NCBI GenBank assembly: GCA_000722615.1 | Contig: JOKI01000013.1 | Span: 33,355 to 97,354 of the forward strand | DNA length: 64,000 nucleotides | Direction of reading: 5' to 3' | Source of the DNA: Pseudorhizobium pelagicum | GTDB taxonomy: Bacteria > Pseudomonadota > Alphaproteobacteria > Rhizobiales > Rhizobiaceae | Shown here: positions 36,774 to 45,194 of the stretch, one piece after another | Position numbering within the stretch: position 1 is the stretch's first letter | Layout of the letters: each line of letters starts with the position of its first letter | Position numbers and translations under genes: made by a program | Notes under the pieces: generated by a model | The model's database searches: none | What the model was told of the DNA's origin: nothing | Seen by the model: only the letters and a program-made list of their open reading frames with translations

Positions 36774-37376
36774 CTAACGGTTGAACCGTTCGAGCATTTT
36801 TTTAAGCTGTTCGTTTTGCATGCGCAGCTTGTCTGCAAGATGCAGCCGTAGCTGTTGAACTTCCTCGTCAAGGCTCGCCATTTGCTCGAGGAATGGGCTG
36901 TCGGCCAGGGCCGTCGGCTCTGCCCTAGCTGGACTGGAATCGAGAGCAGCTGCGCCTTTGCCGCCGCCGACGCTCTTGGGACGACCTGGGCCTCTTGTTC
37001 TTCGCACCTGAGGAGTCGCCGCGCCTGCATCGATAGCCGCATCTATTGCGCCAACGCCGGCCGATTGCAAAACCTCGTTCCGATCATCGAGCGTGGAGGC
37101 GTGCTTCAGTTCATCTGCCGATGGCGCAAGTGCCGCACCAGCAGCATCCTCTTCGACAGGATCCGGTGCGTTCGCTGCCGGAACGGTGGGCGCCGCGGGA
37201 TCATTCTGGTGAACTGCCGAGGGTGCCGTCGGACCGCGGTGGGCCGCAGACAAGTCTGTCTTCGGGGTTGAGGATCTGTCCGTGCCGGGTTTGGTGGCAG
37301 ACGCCGCGTCTTCCGAATCGGTCTCTCTTCGCCGAGTTGCCAACCCGACGAGGAATTTCCATGGGGAGTTTTTCAT
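36774..37376 (-). CDS. SyrB-like putative regulator, paralog 2
   Basis: A 200-residue protein. N-terminus MKNSPWKFLVGLATRRRETD, a long low-complexity Ala/Pro/Ser middle, an AT-hook-like RRTRGPGRPKS at about residue 125-135 (a minor-groove DNA-binding motif), and a C-terminal coiled-coil helix (LDEEVQQLRLHLADKLRMQN). I prefer the ATG at 37376 because AAGGA is eight to ten bases upstream; 37382 is an alternative. It lies 33 bp upstream of paralog 1 in the same direction, so they are likely co-transcribed. Confidence 0.66.
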   Translation of the reverse strand: MKNSPWKFLVGLATRRRETDSEDAASATKPGTDRSSTPKTDLSAAHRGPTAPSAVHQNDPAAPTVPAANAPDPVEEDAAGAALAPSADELKHASTLDDRNEVLQSAGVGAIDAAIDAGAATPQVRRTRGPGRPKSVGGGKGAAALDSSPARAEPTALADSPFLEQMASLDEEVQQLRLHLADKLRMQNEQLKKMLERFNR

Positions 37377-37514
37377 GTACATCGTCCTTGACGGCCTGGC
37401 CGAAACTTACCGCAGACTGCGCTCGCCGACTGCATTCAGCCAGGCGAGCGTTAACGTGTAAGAAAGCAGCAATGAACGCCGCTTCTAAACCGGCTCGCGC
37501 CGCTTTTCTAGCAC

Positions 37515-37925
37515 CTAATCGAGATTAAGGCGTTTGCGCAAATCTGCGTTCTCCTGACGCAGTTTGTCGGCAAGTGTCTTGCGCAGTCGCTTGTTTTCTT
37601 CTTCCAGCTGGATGAGGTCAGCCATGTCATCCAAGGCCCGATCCGGCGTTGTCGCGGTCGGTTCAACCTGCTTCGGCGTTCTGCTTCTGCCGCGAGTGGG
37701 CGCTGCCTTTGCGGAAACCGGGGCCGCTGCAGCGGTTTCTGCCGGCTGGGCGGACGACTTGTCATCCTGATTAAGACGTTTTCTCCGTTTCACCGGCGCC
37801 GCCTTGGATGCTTCTACAGCGGCTTTCTGTCGCCGTGGTGCCCTTTGCTTCTTGGCGGGCACTTCAGTAGCAACATCGGTTTGCGCAATATCACCTGCGA
37901 CGCCAGCATTGTTTTCTTCAGCCAT
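37515..37925 (-). CDS. SyrB-like putative regulator, paralog 3
   Basis: A 136-residue protein beginning MAEENNAGVAGDIAQTDVAT, followed by a lysine/arginine-rich, alanine-rich disordered region (KKQRAPRRQKAAV, VKRRKRLNQ) and the C-terminal zipper MADLIQLEEENKRLRKTLAD. Of the three paralogs this is closest to SyrB as I remember it, in both N- and C-terminus. GGAGAAG precedes the ATG at 37925 well; a longer reading to 38120 has no support. Order on the transcript is paralog 3, 2, 1. Confidence 0.72.
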   Translation of the reverse strand: MAEENNAGVAGDIAQTDVATEVPAKKQRAPRRQKAAVEASKAAPVKRRKRLNQDDKSSAQPAETAAAAPVSAKAAPTRGRSRTPKQVEPTATTPDRALDDMADLIQLEEENKRLRKTLADKLRQENADLRKRLNLD

Positions 37926-38205
37926 CAAATCTTCTCCATGTGTGGGTAAATCCTTTTCGACCGAGGGCTGGATGCGAGTCAACATGCAGGCTCGCCCGTA
38001 CTTGGAAGGTGCCTGTCTAGCACAAGTTCCAGATCGGCGGAAAGTGCTGTGCTTACGTCTTCGTCTTTGTCGTTCCCAACAACAGACCTGGGTCCGCGCC
38101 GCAGTTCCAATTGTCGACACTTGCTAAACTGTACAACACCTGCGGGTTGGCTGTGCGTTCCAGGATGTAGCGATGCGCAACCCGGAACAGGAGCGCCCTC
38201 GCCCG

Positions 38206-40191
38206 CTACCTCTCTCGATCATCATGAGATGTCTCGCGCCTTGAAGTCTGCAAAGAGCGGGCCAGTTCGCGCTCCTCAAGCACCTTCGCCGATTTGCTGT
38301 CACGATGACCAAATTGCTCCGAAGATAAGCTGCGGTCTTGATGGGGCCACGCTCCTGCGTCCTGATTCACATGCGCTTGTTCCGCCTGCTTCACATCGGG
38401 TGGTGATTGAACATTCGATTCCTGCCGAGGCCGAAACGGGCCTGAACCAACAGTCTCCTCGCCTTGTCCTCGGGCATCGCGTCCATTGGCCATTCGTCGT
38501 CGATGCGCCAGAAGGCTGATGAGTTGACGTCGCAGTTCAAGATGGTCGCGTGCCGCTTCTGCAGCCGATTGAAGGTAGGTTCGGTGTTGCGGCCGAATGG
38601 CCAGTTCCGCAAGAAGGAGCGGTGCCGCGTCCGTGTTGATGGGGGCGCCGATCGTGTCCTCACGGGTGCGCAAGATGTCCATGCGAGACTGTTGTGGCCC
38701 GGAACGTCGATTGATCGACCCTCGCGTCACTTGATGCGCAATCTGGTCCGCAGCCCATCTTCTGCTGTCTGTTCCGGACAGCGGCTCAAGGTGCCGCCCG
38801 GTTTGCAGTGTCACGAAACGAGTGGCCTTGCTCGCGTGTGCAGACACCGAATCGACCACGTTGACAGGTTTGTCCTGGTATCCTGGCTCCGCGACTGTAC
38901 TGGTTCCAGGGGGATGCGTCCCACCGATAGGGTTCATGGGGCGAAGACTTGTTCTGGAATAGACCGGTGCATTGGCGCGATCCCTCTCCGTCATTTCCAT
39001 ATCGATGCCGTAGCTGCGCGCCTCGTTTACCATCGCTATACGCCATTGCCTGAAAATCGACGTCGTCGTTGCAAGCCTGTCTCCGCTGTCTGATCGCAAC
39101 GAAACGATCGCGTGCAGATGAACATGCGGCCGCCGGCCGCCATAGGCCTCCTCCTTCGGGTCGCTGCTTGGATCGTGAAGCGAAAAGGCATATCGGTGTC
39201 CCGCAAACTGCGCCGCGAGAAATGCACGGCCGGCTTTCAGGAAGGCACTTGAATCCGTGCCGGCGCGCGCCGACAGGACAAGATGCATGACATCGCGCGA
39301 CTTGCGGCTGTGCAGTTGTCCGCGCCACTCCCGCTGCACCAGCTGCCCGGCTGACGTGACGCCCGCGATCAGGCGCCCGTCCTCATTCCAAACCTTGCCA
39401 TCGCACAGTCGCACCAAGTTGCGAAGGTGGCGGCTGCCAAAACCGGTTCCATTGCCGTAGCCTGTAAAGCGGAATGTGATCTCTTCAGCTGGCCAGTCCT
39501 GAACCATCCGCCGTTGAATGCTGTCGGTGGCTTTCTGGTCACCAGCGAGCCGTTCACCGGATCGGCTCCGAAGCACCATCACGCCTTGTACTGTTACCTC
39601 GCCAGTCGCTCCTTCTGTGAGCCCAAAGGCATATGACCGTTGGCCCAGCGCCTGCTTCACGAGGCTTCGCACCCACTCCTCCTTATCCCGGCGCGGCGGA
39701 TTCTGGATGTTGAATTCAAAGGTGCCGATGTCGCGGGTGGCCGACCTGTGTCTCAAGACGGGACCCCACTCACCGGCGATTGCAGCAAGCTGAGAGCGGC
39801 CGCGCAAGGCCTGGCCCCGCTCGTTCTCGACAACGATGGCGCCATAACGAGAAACATAGTCGAGCATTGCTCTCAAGCGCCCGCCACCGCCAAACGACGC
39901 CACCTTCACCACCGCCGCCTGTCTGCCCGAGGCAGGGCTAGAGAAGCGCACCGCCATCGCTCGCTCCGACACCGAAGCCCTGGGCGGCAACACGCGTCCG
40001 ACGCGCCCCTCCCCCGCGTGGCGGCGCAACGACTGGCGCCTTCGCGCAATCGCGTGTGCAGCTGTGGCGGCAGATCGGCGGCGGCGTTCCTCCTCATCCG
40101 CTGTCCGGTGTTGCCGGAGCGACAGCTCATGCAAGAGCGCAGCTCTTCGTTGCTCCCAGTCGGCCGTGAACACCCCGTAGAACACCTCCAT
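38206..40191 (-). CDS. VirD2-like conjugative relaxase
   Basis: A 661-residue DNA-strand transferase for mobilization. The N-terminal about 100 residues are helical and basic. Relaxase motif I appears as MLDYVSRYG, with Y112 aligned to VirD2 Tyr29 in LEYLSRKG. MHLVLSARAGTD aligns with the VirD2 strand before motif II, and motif III is the histidine triad in RYAFSLHDP and RPHVHLHAIV. The C-terminal 250 residues are low in recognisable motifs, as in other Mob proteins. ATG at 40191 overlaps the MobC stop (TGATG), preceded by GAGG. It should nick the oriT at about 40685 and lead the strand into a host cell using a coupling protein supplied elsewhere. Confidence 0.87.
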   Translation of the reverse strand: MEVFYGVFTADWEQRRAALLHELSLRQHRTADEEERRRRSAATAAHAIARRRQSLRRHAGEGRVGRVLPPRASVSERAMAVRFSSPASGRQAAVVKVASFGGGGRLRAMLDYVSRYGAIVVENERGQALRGRSQLAAIAGEWGPVLRHRSATRDIGTFEFNIQNPPRRDKEEWVRSLVKQALGQRSYAFGLTEGATGEVTVQGVMVLRSRSGERLAGDQKATDSIQRRMVQDWPAEEITFRFTGYGNGTGFGSRHLRNLVRLCDGKVWNEDGRLIAGVTSAGQLVQREWRGQLHSRKSRDVMHLVLSARAGTDSSAFLKAGRAFLAAQFAGHRYAFSLHDPSSDPKEEAYGGRRPHVHLHAIVSLRSDSGDRLATTTSIFRQWRIAMVNEARSYGIDMEMTERDRANAPVYSRTSLRPMNPIGGTHPPGTSTVAEPGYQDKPVNVVDSVSAHASKATRFVTLQTGRHLEPLSGTDSRRWAADQIAHQVTRGSINRRSGPQQSRMDILRTREDTIGAPINTDAAPLLLAELAIRPQHRTYLQSAAEAARDHLELRRQLISLLAHRRRMANGRDARGQGEETVGSGPFRPRQESNVQSPPDVKQAEQAHVNQDAGAWPHQDRSLSSEQFGHRDSKSAKVLEERELARSLQTSRRETSHDDRER

Positions 40192-40601
40192 CAGAGCACC
40201 TCGCGACGGCGTTGAACAGCACGCTTCTCGAAGAAGCTGATCTCGACGCAAAGCGCGGCAACAACGCGCTGCGTGTCCTCCATCACGGCCTGCTCATAGG
40301 CAGGGCGCCCAGCATCGCCCCTTGGTTCCGACCGCAGAAGCAACTGAAGGCCGGCACGAACAGACTTGAGATCGGCCAGAAGTTCGCGCAAGAGAAGATG
40401 GTCCACTTCAGCAAAAAAGGGACAGACGCCCGCCCCCTCTAACGTCAGCGAACGCATGAACGCGGACAGGGTCATGCCCGCATCGCGGGCAGCTGTCTCG
40501 ACACGGGTCCGCTCGGCAGGATCCAGCCGCACATGGACGACCTTGCTCTTCGGAATTCGAGGCCGATGGCTCATCATCAGCTTCTGCACGGGATCTGACA
40601 T
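40191..40601 (-). CDS. MobC-like relaxosome accessory protein (RHH)
   Basis: A 136-residue protein. The ribbon-helix-helix region (about 20-60) reads KVVHVRLDPAERTRVETAAR followed by GMTLSAFMRSLTLEG, the MobC/VirD1-type pattern for binding oriT and assisting the relaxase. The C-terminal half is helical. AGGCGAG precedes the ATG. First gene of the mob operon and faces the oriT region; it overlaps the relaxase gene by one base. Confidence 0.82.
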   Translation of the reverse strand: MSDPVQKLMMSHRPRIPKSKVVHVRLDPAERTRVETAARDAGMTLSAFMRSLTLEGAGVCPFFAEVDHLLLRELLADLKSVRAGLQLLLRSEPRGDAGRPAYEQAVMEDTQRVVAALCVEISFFEKRAVQRRREVL

Positions 40602-40648
40602 TGCGCTCGCCTTTCAATGCCGCAGGCGGATCAATGGCTGGTCGGTTA

Positions 40649-40687
40649 GATGCAGCAAAGCTGCATCACAATTTTGCGTATCCTGCC
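40649..40687 (+). other. Predicted oriT with VirD2/RP4-type nick core
   Basis: A perfect inverted repeat GATGCAGC-AAA-GCTGCATC (40649-40667) is followed 11 bases later by TATCCTGCC (40679-40687). This core equals the T-DNA border and RP4-type nic sequence TATCCTG|CC; the nick is predicted between 40685 and 40686 on the plus strand. Inverted repeat plus nic directly upstream of a MobC/VirD2-like relaxase operon is the standard arrangement of such oriTs. Confidence 0.78.
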
Positions 40688-40696
40688 ACATCATAA

Positions 40697-40742
40697 ATGT
40701 TACCATTACGGTAACATCATTTCAACCACCCATCACGGTGGT
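40697..40742. repeat. Two adjacent palindromes, probable protein-binding sites
   Basis: ATGTTACC-ATTAC-GGTAACAT (40697-40717) and ACCACC-CATCAC-GGTGGT (40725-40742) are both perfect dyads. They lie between the predicted nic and the ParA-type operon. Candidates are RHH-protein operators or relaxosome sites. Confidence 0.6.
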
Positions 40743-40959
40743 CAGCGCATCTGGGCAATCGCGAGGGATGAGCGGGCGGGGCTCCCGACTCCGGGCGCGA
40801 CACCCCGTCACCTCCCTGCCCATCCATCAGTTTAACCATGTCTGTCGTTATCCATCCCAGTGATGGTGTGTTCAAAAGATTGCACCAAAGGTGTGTTGTG
40901 AATGATCGTCCGAGCGCTGTGATGACATTGTTGTTTGCAGACCTACATCTAAGCGCGGT

Positions 40960-40974
40960 GAACATATAATGTTC
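40960..40974. promoter_or_regulatory. Palindrome upstream of the ParA-like gene
   Basis: GAACAT-ATA-ATGTTC is a perfect 15-bp dyad, 70 bp before the ParA-like ATG and overlapping an AT-rich stretch (ATATAATG) that could serve as a -10. Probably an operator for the par/virC-like operon. Confidence 0.5.
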
Positions 40975-41044
40975 ATTTTTAGCTTGCGTTGTCTCCCCTC
41001 TCCAAGGCAGGATAGCGGCGTGATCATCGCGTTGGAGAGCGGCT

Positions 41045-41749
41045 ATGACACGTACCTATGCAGCCGTGAGCAACAAGGGCGGCGCGGGAAAGACCACCCT
41101 GGTAACCTTGCTGGCCGGCGAATATGCCTTGCAGGGCGAGCGGGTTCTGCTGATCGATGCTGACGCGCGACGAAACCTCTCCGGCTGGTGGCGGTTGTGC
41201 GGTGATAAAGACAACAGGCCCGAGCGGATCGAGCTCACGTTCGCCGCAACGCAGAGCGCCATCGAGGAAGCGATTACCATCTCCGGACATGGCTTTGACC
41301 GCATCATCATCGATGCGCCCGGGGTCGACAGCGTGCTGCAGACGACCATCATCCGCTCAGCGCAACTGGTACTGTCCCCCGTGCAACCGGCAATCAAGGA
41401 ACTTGAGGCGGCAGGGCAAGCGGCGGCTCTGGTCAGCGAGATCAATGATCGCTACGATCTTGAGATCAGGCATCTCAGTGTTCGTACACGGATCACGGTT
41501 CCCGGCCGCAATTTGGAAGCCTACCGTTACATCAGACCGTTTGTTGCCGGCCTTGTGGCGGCCGACTATCATACCCGTCTGCTCGATACCGAGCTTTTCG
41601 AGCGCAACATCTACCGTGAAATCCAAAATGGCCTGGGCACCTTGCAGATGCAGGATCTCACGGAGCCCGTGCGAAAGGCACGCCTTGAGGTTCAAGCCCT
41701 GACCCTGGAGATCGAGCGCGCCGCGGATCGACGTGTGCAGGAGTGGTAG
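41045..41749 (+). CDS. ParA-family ATPase (VirC1-like)
   Basis: A 234-residue P-loop ATPase with the deviant Walker A NKGGAGKTT (residues 10-18) of the ParA/MinD family and IIIDAPGVDS as Walker B. Size and single-domain form match VirC1 and small ParA proteins. Followed 2 bp later by a small RHH gene and divergent from the mobC-relaxase operon across the oriT region. In Ti plasmids VirC1 helps position the relaxosome at the secretion channel; plasmid partition is the other possibility. Confidence 0.85.
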   Translation: MTRTYAAVSNKGGAGKTTLVTLLAGEYALQGERVLLIDADARRNLSGWWRLCGDKDNRPERIELTFAATQSAIEEAITISGHGFDRIIIDAPGVDSVLQTTIIRSAQLVLSPVQPAIKELEAAGQAAALVSEINDRYDLEIRHLSVRTRITVPGRNLEAYRYIRPFVAGLVAADYHTRLLDTELFERNIYREIQNGLGTLQMQDLTEPVRKARLEVQALTLEIERAADRRVQEW

Positions 41750-41751
41750 CG

Positions 41752-42123
41752 ATGGACCAGCGCCAGCTTGACCTGCAGGATTTTGCCATTGCCACTCGCA
41801 AGGCCACACAGGAGGCCCCGCCCGGCCCTGCCAAGGCGGCGCCTGGGGAGGCGAGCGGCCAGGCAAATCCGACGCTGGCGCGGCGGACGGAGCAGGAGCA
41901 GCGGCAGCGCGCCGAAGGGCGTGCTGCCGCGCAGCAAGAGGTTGGCAACAGTCTCAAGAGGCTGAAGCGCGCCAATCAGCGTAGCATCAAGTTCTTCGTC
42001 AATATTGCCCTCGACTACGACCTGAAGGAGCGCCTTCGGCGGGCTGCCGCCGACAACGACGTGAAGATGACCACGGTGGTGAAGGCTGCCCTGGATTACT
42101 ATCTCGCCGAGAACGGTTATTGA
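41752..42123 (+). CDS. RHH-type partner of ParA-like ATPase (VirC2/ParB-like)
   Basis: A 123-residue protein with a flexible charged N-terminal half and a C-terminal ribbon-helix-helix-like domain (SIKFFVNIALDYDLKERLRR, then MTTVVKAALDYYLAEN). It begins two bases after the ATPase stop. A small DNA-binding protein paired with a ParA ATPase fits either a VirC1/VirC2 pair or a ParA/ParG partition pair; proximity to oriT and the relaxase favours the first. The palindromes at 40697-40742 and 40960-40974 are candidate targets. Confidence 0.72.
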   Translation: MDQRQLDLQDFAIATRKATQEAPPGPAKAAPGEASGQANPTLARRTEQEQRQRAEGRAAAQQEVGNSLKRLKRANQRSIKFFVNIALDYDLKERLRRAAADNDVKMTTVVKAALDYYLAENGY

Positions 42124-42202
42124 GCGGCACGGCGGCGGCAGGCGCGGCTTTCAAGCGCCGGGTTCCGGTGCCTGCCCCCTGCCCGTCGACCGGCGGGCAC
42201 GA

Positions 42203-43447
42203 ATGGAGAGTCCCGTGGTGCGGCACTTGCAGATTGAGGCAGACATTGTCGCGGAGGATGACGGCCGTTTCGTCGGTCGCCTGGCTGATGCGTATGCCCT
42301 GCGGCGGCGGCCCTTGTGTCTTTGCCGACCCATGGGTGTCCCAATGTATGTGGCCCGCATCGGCAGAGGGTTTATCGTCAAACGTATGCCCCGAACAGGC
42401 AAGGATCATCATCCCCACTGTCCCTCGTTTGAGTCAGCGGACACTCTCTTCAGGCCCGGCACAGCACTGCGGTTGCCGGTCGGTTCAAAGACGTCCGGCC
42501 GACCCACCGCCATCGATGTGAAAGTGCGGTTTTCCAGGGGGCCTATCGCGACGTCGGCTGGTGCCATTGCGCACAGGCACGACTGCAGGACGAATTCAGG
42601 AATGCGGCTTTCCTTGCTGGCGCTGTTGCACCTCCTTTGGCAGGCCAGCGGATTGGTGGAATGGACAGGCCATTGGATCGGCAAACGCCGTTGGTGGCAT
42701 GTTCATCGCTATCTGGTCGAGGCGACGCGGCGCGTCTCCATCGAGGGCGAGATGCTGTCGGAGCGAGTGCTGATCCCCGAACCGTTCAAGGTCGAGGACA
42801 AGACAGCCATAAAAGCACGTCGATCCGGAACGATCGCGCGGCTCCTGCGCGATGGGTCGAAGCAAAGGATGCTGCTGATTGGCGAGGTAAAGGCGTTCCG
42901 CGGTGTTGCCGAGGGCCACGAGATCGTCGTCAGGCACATGCCGGACGTTCGCCTACCGCTCGGCAACGATCAGCTGCGTCGCCTGCAGCGCCGCTTCAGC
43001 CCAGCGTTGGGCCTTTGGCACAGCGAAAGAGGCCTGCATCTCATCGCGATCGCCACGGTCGAAGCAGCCGCTGCAGGCGCGCTCAGGGTCGTCGAAATCG
43101 CCGTGATGACCGTCACGGAGCATTGGCTGCCAGTGGCAGACCTCCATGAGCTTCAGCTCGTCACCAAGCTTGCGCGCTATCGTGGCAAGATGGTCAAGGT
43201 GCTCAGCTTCGACGGTTCAGGGACGCAACCGATGGCGACGGTGACCTTGCCCGATGCCAGGCCCCTGCCCTGGGCGCTTTATCTAGTGCCCGCCGATGCC
43301 AACACGGACTTTGACTCGGCGATTGCGCAAAGCATCCTGTCCCACCCCGATAGGCGCGCCTGGATCTGGCGCCCCGCAGACGGCGACATGCCGCCGCTGC
43401 CATACGATGGCGTCAGGCGAGCGTCGGTCGATGGCGAAGACGATTGA
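42203..43447 (+). CDS. DUF1173 family protein
   Basis: A 414-residue protein of unknown function common on rhizobial plasmids and islands. Visible signature: RRRPLCLCRPMGVPMYVAR near residue 35-52, then KRMPRTGKDHHPHCPSFES (cysteines and histidines that could form a zinc site), and a C-terminal half with GKMVKVLSFDG and WIWRPADGDMPPLP. ATG at 42203; the ribosome-binding site is modest. Its last 35 bp overlap the 3' end of the convergent VanZ-like gene. Likely tied to plasmid or conjugation biology by gene neighbourhood. Confidence 0.8.
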   Translation: MESPVVRHLQIEADIVAEDDGRFVGRLADAYALRRRPLCLCRPMGVPMYVARIGRGFIVKRMPRTGKDHHPHCPSFESADTLFRPGTALRLPVGSKTSGRPTAIDVKVRFSRGPIATSAGAIAHRHDCRTNSGMRLSLLALLHLLWQASGLVEWTGHWIGKRRWWHVHRYLVEATRRVSIEGEMLSERVLIPEPFKVEDKTAIKARRSGTIARLLRDGSKQRMLLIGEVKAFRGVAEGHEIVVRHMPDVRLPLGNDQLRRLQRRFSPALGLWHSERGLHLIAIATVEAAAAGALRVVEIAVMTVTEHWLPVADLHELQLVTKLARYRGKMVKVLSFDGSGTQPMATVTLPDARPLPWALYLVPADANTDFDSAIAQSILSHPDRRAWIWRPADGDMPPLPYDGVRRASVDGEDD

Positions 43448-43763
43448 TGATCCAGCCGGCGAGAGCACCCGTTGCCGCACCAGCCGCCTTCACCAAGGCG
43501 TCTTCCATGCGGGGATGACGGGTCGGCGACAGGAACTGCAGAAGCTCGATGAAACAGGCGCCTGCAACCAGCAAAAGCGCGCAGACGAGAAAATGGCGCG
43601 GATAGCTGAGGACGAACAGCATCACCACGACCATGAATGCCAAAGCGCGGTCAAGGTCGACCGAGAAGATGTCGTCGGGGCGAAGGCCGATCGGAGACAT
43701 CGTCACGGCAACGATGGCGGCGAAGACGCTCCAGGCGGCGCATTTGATCAGTCGGTCTGTCAT
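43413..43763 (-). CDS. VanZ-like small membrane protein
   Basis: A 116-residue protein with four hydrophobic segments; start MTDRLIKCAAWSVFAAIVAV. SPIGLRPDD and the helix with CFIELLQFLSPTRHPRMEDA are VanZ-family features. VanZ itself gives teicoplanin resistance, but rhizobial homologues are of unknown role. An in-frame extension to 44024 is rejected as non-membrane filler. The end overlaps the DUF1173 gene by 35 bp tail to tail. Confidence 0.72.
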   Translation of the reverse strand: MTDRLIKCAAWSVFAAIVAVTMSPIGLRPDDIFSVDLDRALAFMVVVMLFVLSYPRHFLVCALLLVAGACFIELLQFLSPTRHPRMEDALVKAAGAATGALAGWIINRLRHRPTLA

Positions 43764-44301
43764 CTCGCTGTCATATTCAACCGGTGCTGCAGCGACAAGC
43801 CCTCCCACACCTGTTTCACGACGGTTCCAAGGAAGATGGCGCCGATCCCGTATCTGCGAGCCTGCCGTCACTTGCGGCTTGGGCGCACCCCGAAAGACAG
43901 GCGCGGTCGGTGCAACCGGTTCAGACATGTCGGCTTCCCGACCAATGCGAGGGACGACAGGCCTGCTGGCGCCGGTAAAGCTGCACCAGCCGCTTCCGTG
44001 ACCGGCCGGTCGCAAGCTGAGCAAGGCGGCGACAGAGTGCGTTCATGGCAGCCGAGAACAGCCTGCCGAAGCAAACGGGGCCACGTCCTTGCCGAAGCCC
44101 GCAGCGCCCCTGTCCGCAGGGCCGCCGTCTCCGGCGCGGAAACCTCCAATCCCGGTTTCGGCAAGGTCTGGATCAAGGTTATGCGGAAGCATGACGCGCG
44201 CAATCCGTCAACGGGAGCGACCACCAAGGTCGCCGCGTCCGGAGCGCTCACCTTCGCGGCGGCCAAGGCTTTGCAGGGAGAAGCTGGACAAGGCAGATCG
44301 A
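43764..44301. other. Region without supported gene
   Basis: Several short reading frames exist on both strands but none shows family features, ribosome-binding site or consistent codon use. It lies upstream of the VanZ-like gene and downstream of DUF736, both on the minus strand. Confidence 0.5.
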
Positions 44302-44327
44302 CTGCCCCGCTCCTGGGAGCGGGGCAG
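44302..44327 (-). terminator. Strong hairpin after DUF736 gene
   Basis: CTGCCCCGCTCC (44302-44313) pairs with GGAGCGGGGCAG (44316-44327): a perfect 12-bp dyad, five bases beyond the DUF736 stop codon on its downstream side. A T-tract is lacking, so the terminator call is tentative. Confidence 0.6.
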
Positions 44328-44332
44328 CCTGT

Positions 44333-44653
44333 TCACCGGCCTTGGCGGCGCAAGGTGCGAGACCAGATGAGCTGCAGCTCATCATCGCCCTGCGCCGGCG
44401 CAAGCGTCGCATAGATGGGTGCGCGAAAACTTGGATCGTCGAGCTTGACCGAAATATAGGCGTGCTCGCGATCAAGGGCCTGTCTTTGCCAGCCGACGCC
44501 GATTTCGACGTCGCCGGTAAGCACCCGGAAGTCGGGAGCACCTTTGGACGTCCGCTGCGAGCGGACGATCTTTGCCTTGATGTAGAGATTGAGTGTCTTG
44601 ATGGTGCCGGTGAAGCCATTGTCGGTTGCTGTGAAGGAGCCGATCGTTGCCAT
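44333..44653 (-). CDS. DUF736 family protein
   Basis: A 106-residue protein with the DUF736 pattern: MATIGSFTATDNGFTGTIKT, then a beta-rich core ending EHAYISVKLDDPSFRAPIYA. AAAGGAACAGG provides a good ribosome-binding site for the ATG at 44653. DUF736 genes are very common on rhizobial plasmids and conjugative elements, usually near transfer genes, but their role is unknown. Confidence 0.88.
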   Translation of the reverse strand: MATIGSFTATDNGFTGTIKTLNLYIKAKIVRSQRTSKGAPDFRVLTGDVEIGVGWQRQALDREHAYISVKLDDPSFRAPIYATLAPAQGDDELQLIWSRTLRRQGR

Positions 44654-45194
44654 TTTCCTGTTCCTTTCTGCCTCGTCGAGCTGCGCCCATCGCGGCTCGA
44701 TGGCTGTCTCAGGACCGCAAACGATCAACGCGCACCCGAAGGGCTGCAACGGAGTGGAGGACGGCTTGGGACAGGCTTTGTTGCGCGCGAGGAACGGCCG
44801 CGATGCGGGCGGGGGAAGAAAGCCGCCCTGCCATTGCGCCAGGAAGATCGAGCGCCCAATGCGGCGTTTTGCGGTCAGATATAGCCTCGAGATCGGTGAC
44901 GCACGGTCGAACCGGGCAGCAACAGGAAATAGCGTCGGCTCCGACGCTGCCGGGTATCACCGCCGCATCATGAATGTCTGACACCTGCGGCAATGCAACG
45001 ACGTGACAACGGGCGATTGCGGCCATCGGGGCTGTGGTCGTTTCAGCTCACGTCTCCAGTCGGGCGCCAGGCTGGCGATCCACAGCCATGGCCGCTATAG
45101 TTCACCAGCGTCGTTCCAGGCTCCCATCTTGAGGGCCGTGGCCCGAGCAGGCGCAGTCCGGCAAACCCGTAGAAGCAAAGGCAGCGAAAAATCC
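44654..45194. other. Region without supported gene
   Basis: No convincing gene. A perfect dyad AGCGTCGG-CT-CCGACGCT at 44931-44948 could form a hairpin. The region separates divergent DUF736 and DUF309 genes and should carry their promoters. Confidence 0.45.

Noticed and set aside
36774-42123. Plasmid replication module (repABC) beside the par-like genes
   Set aside because: No RepB or RepC-like protein and no repE-type antisense RNA layout is visible; the ParA-like gene is small and linked to oriT.
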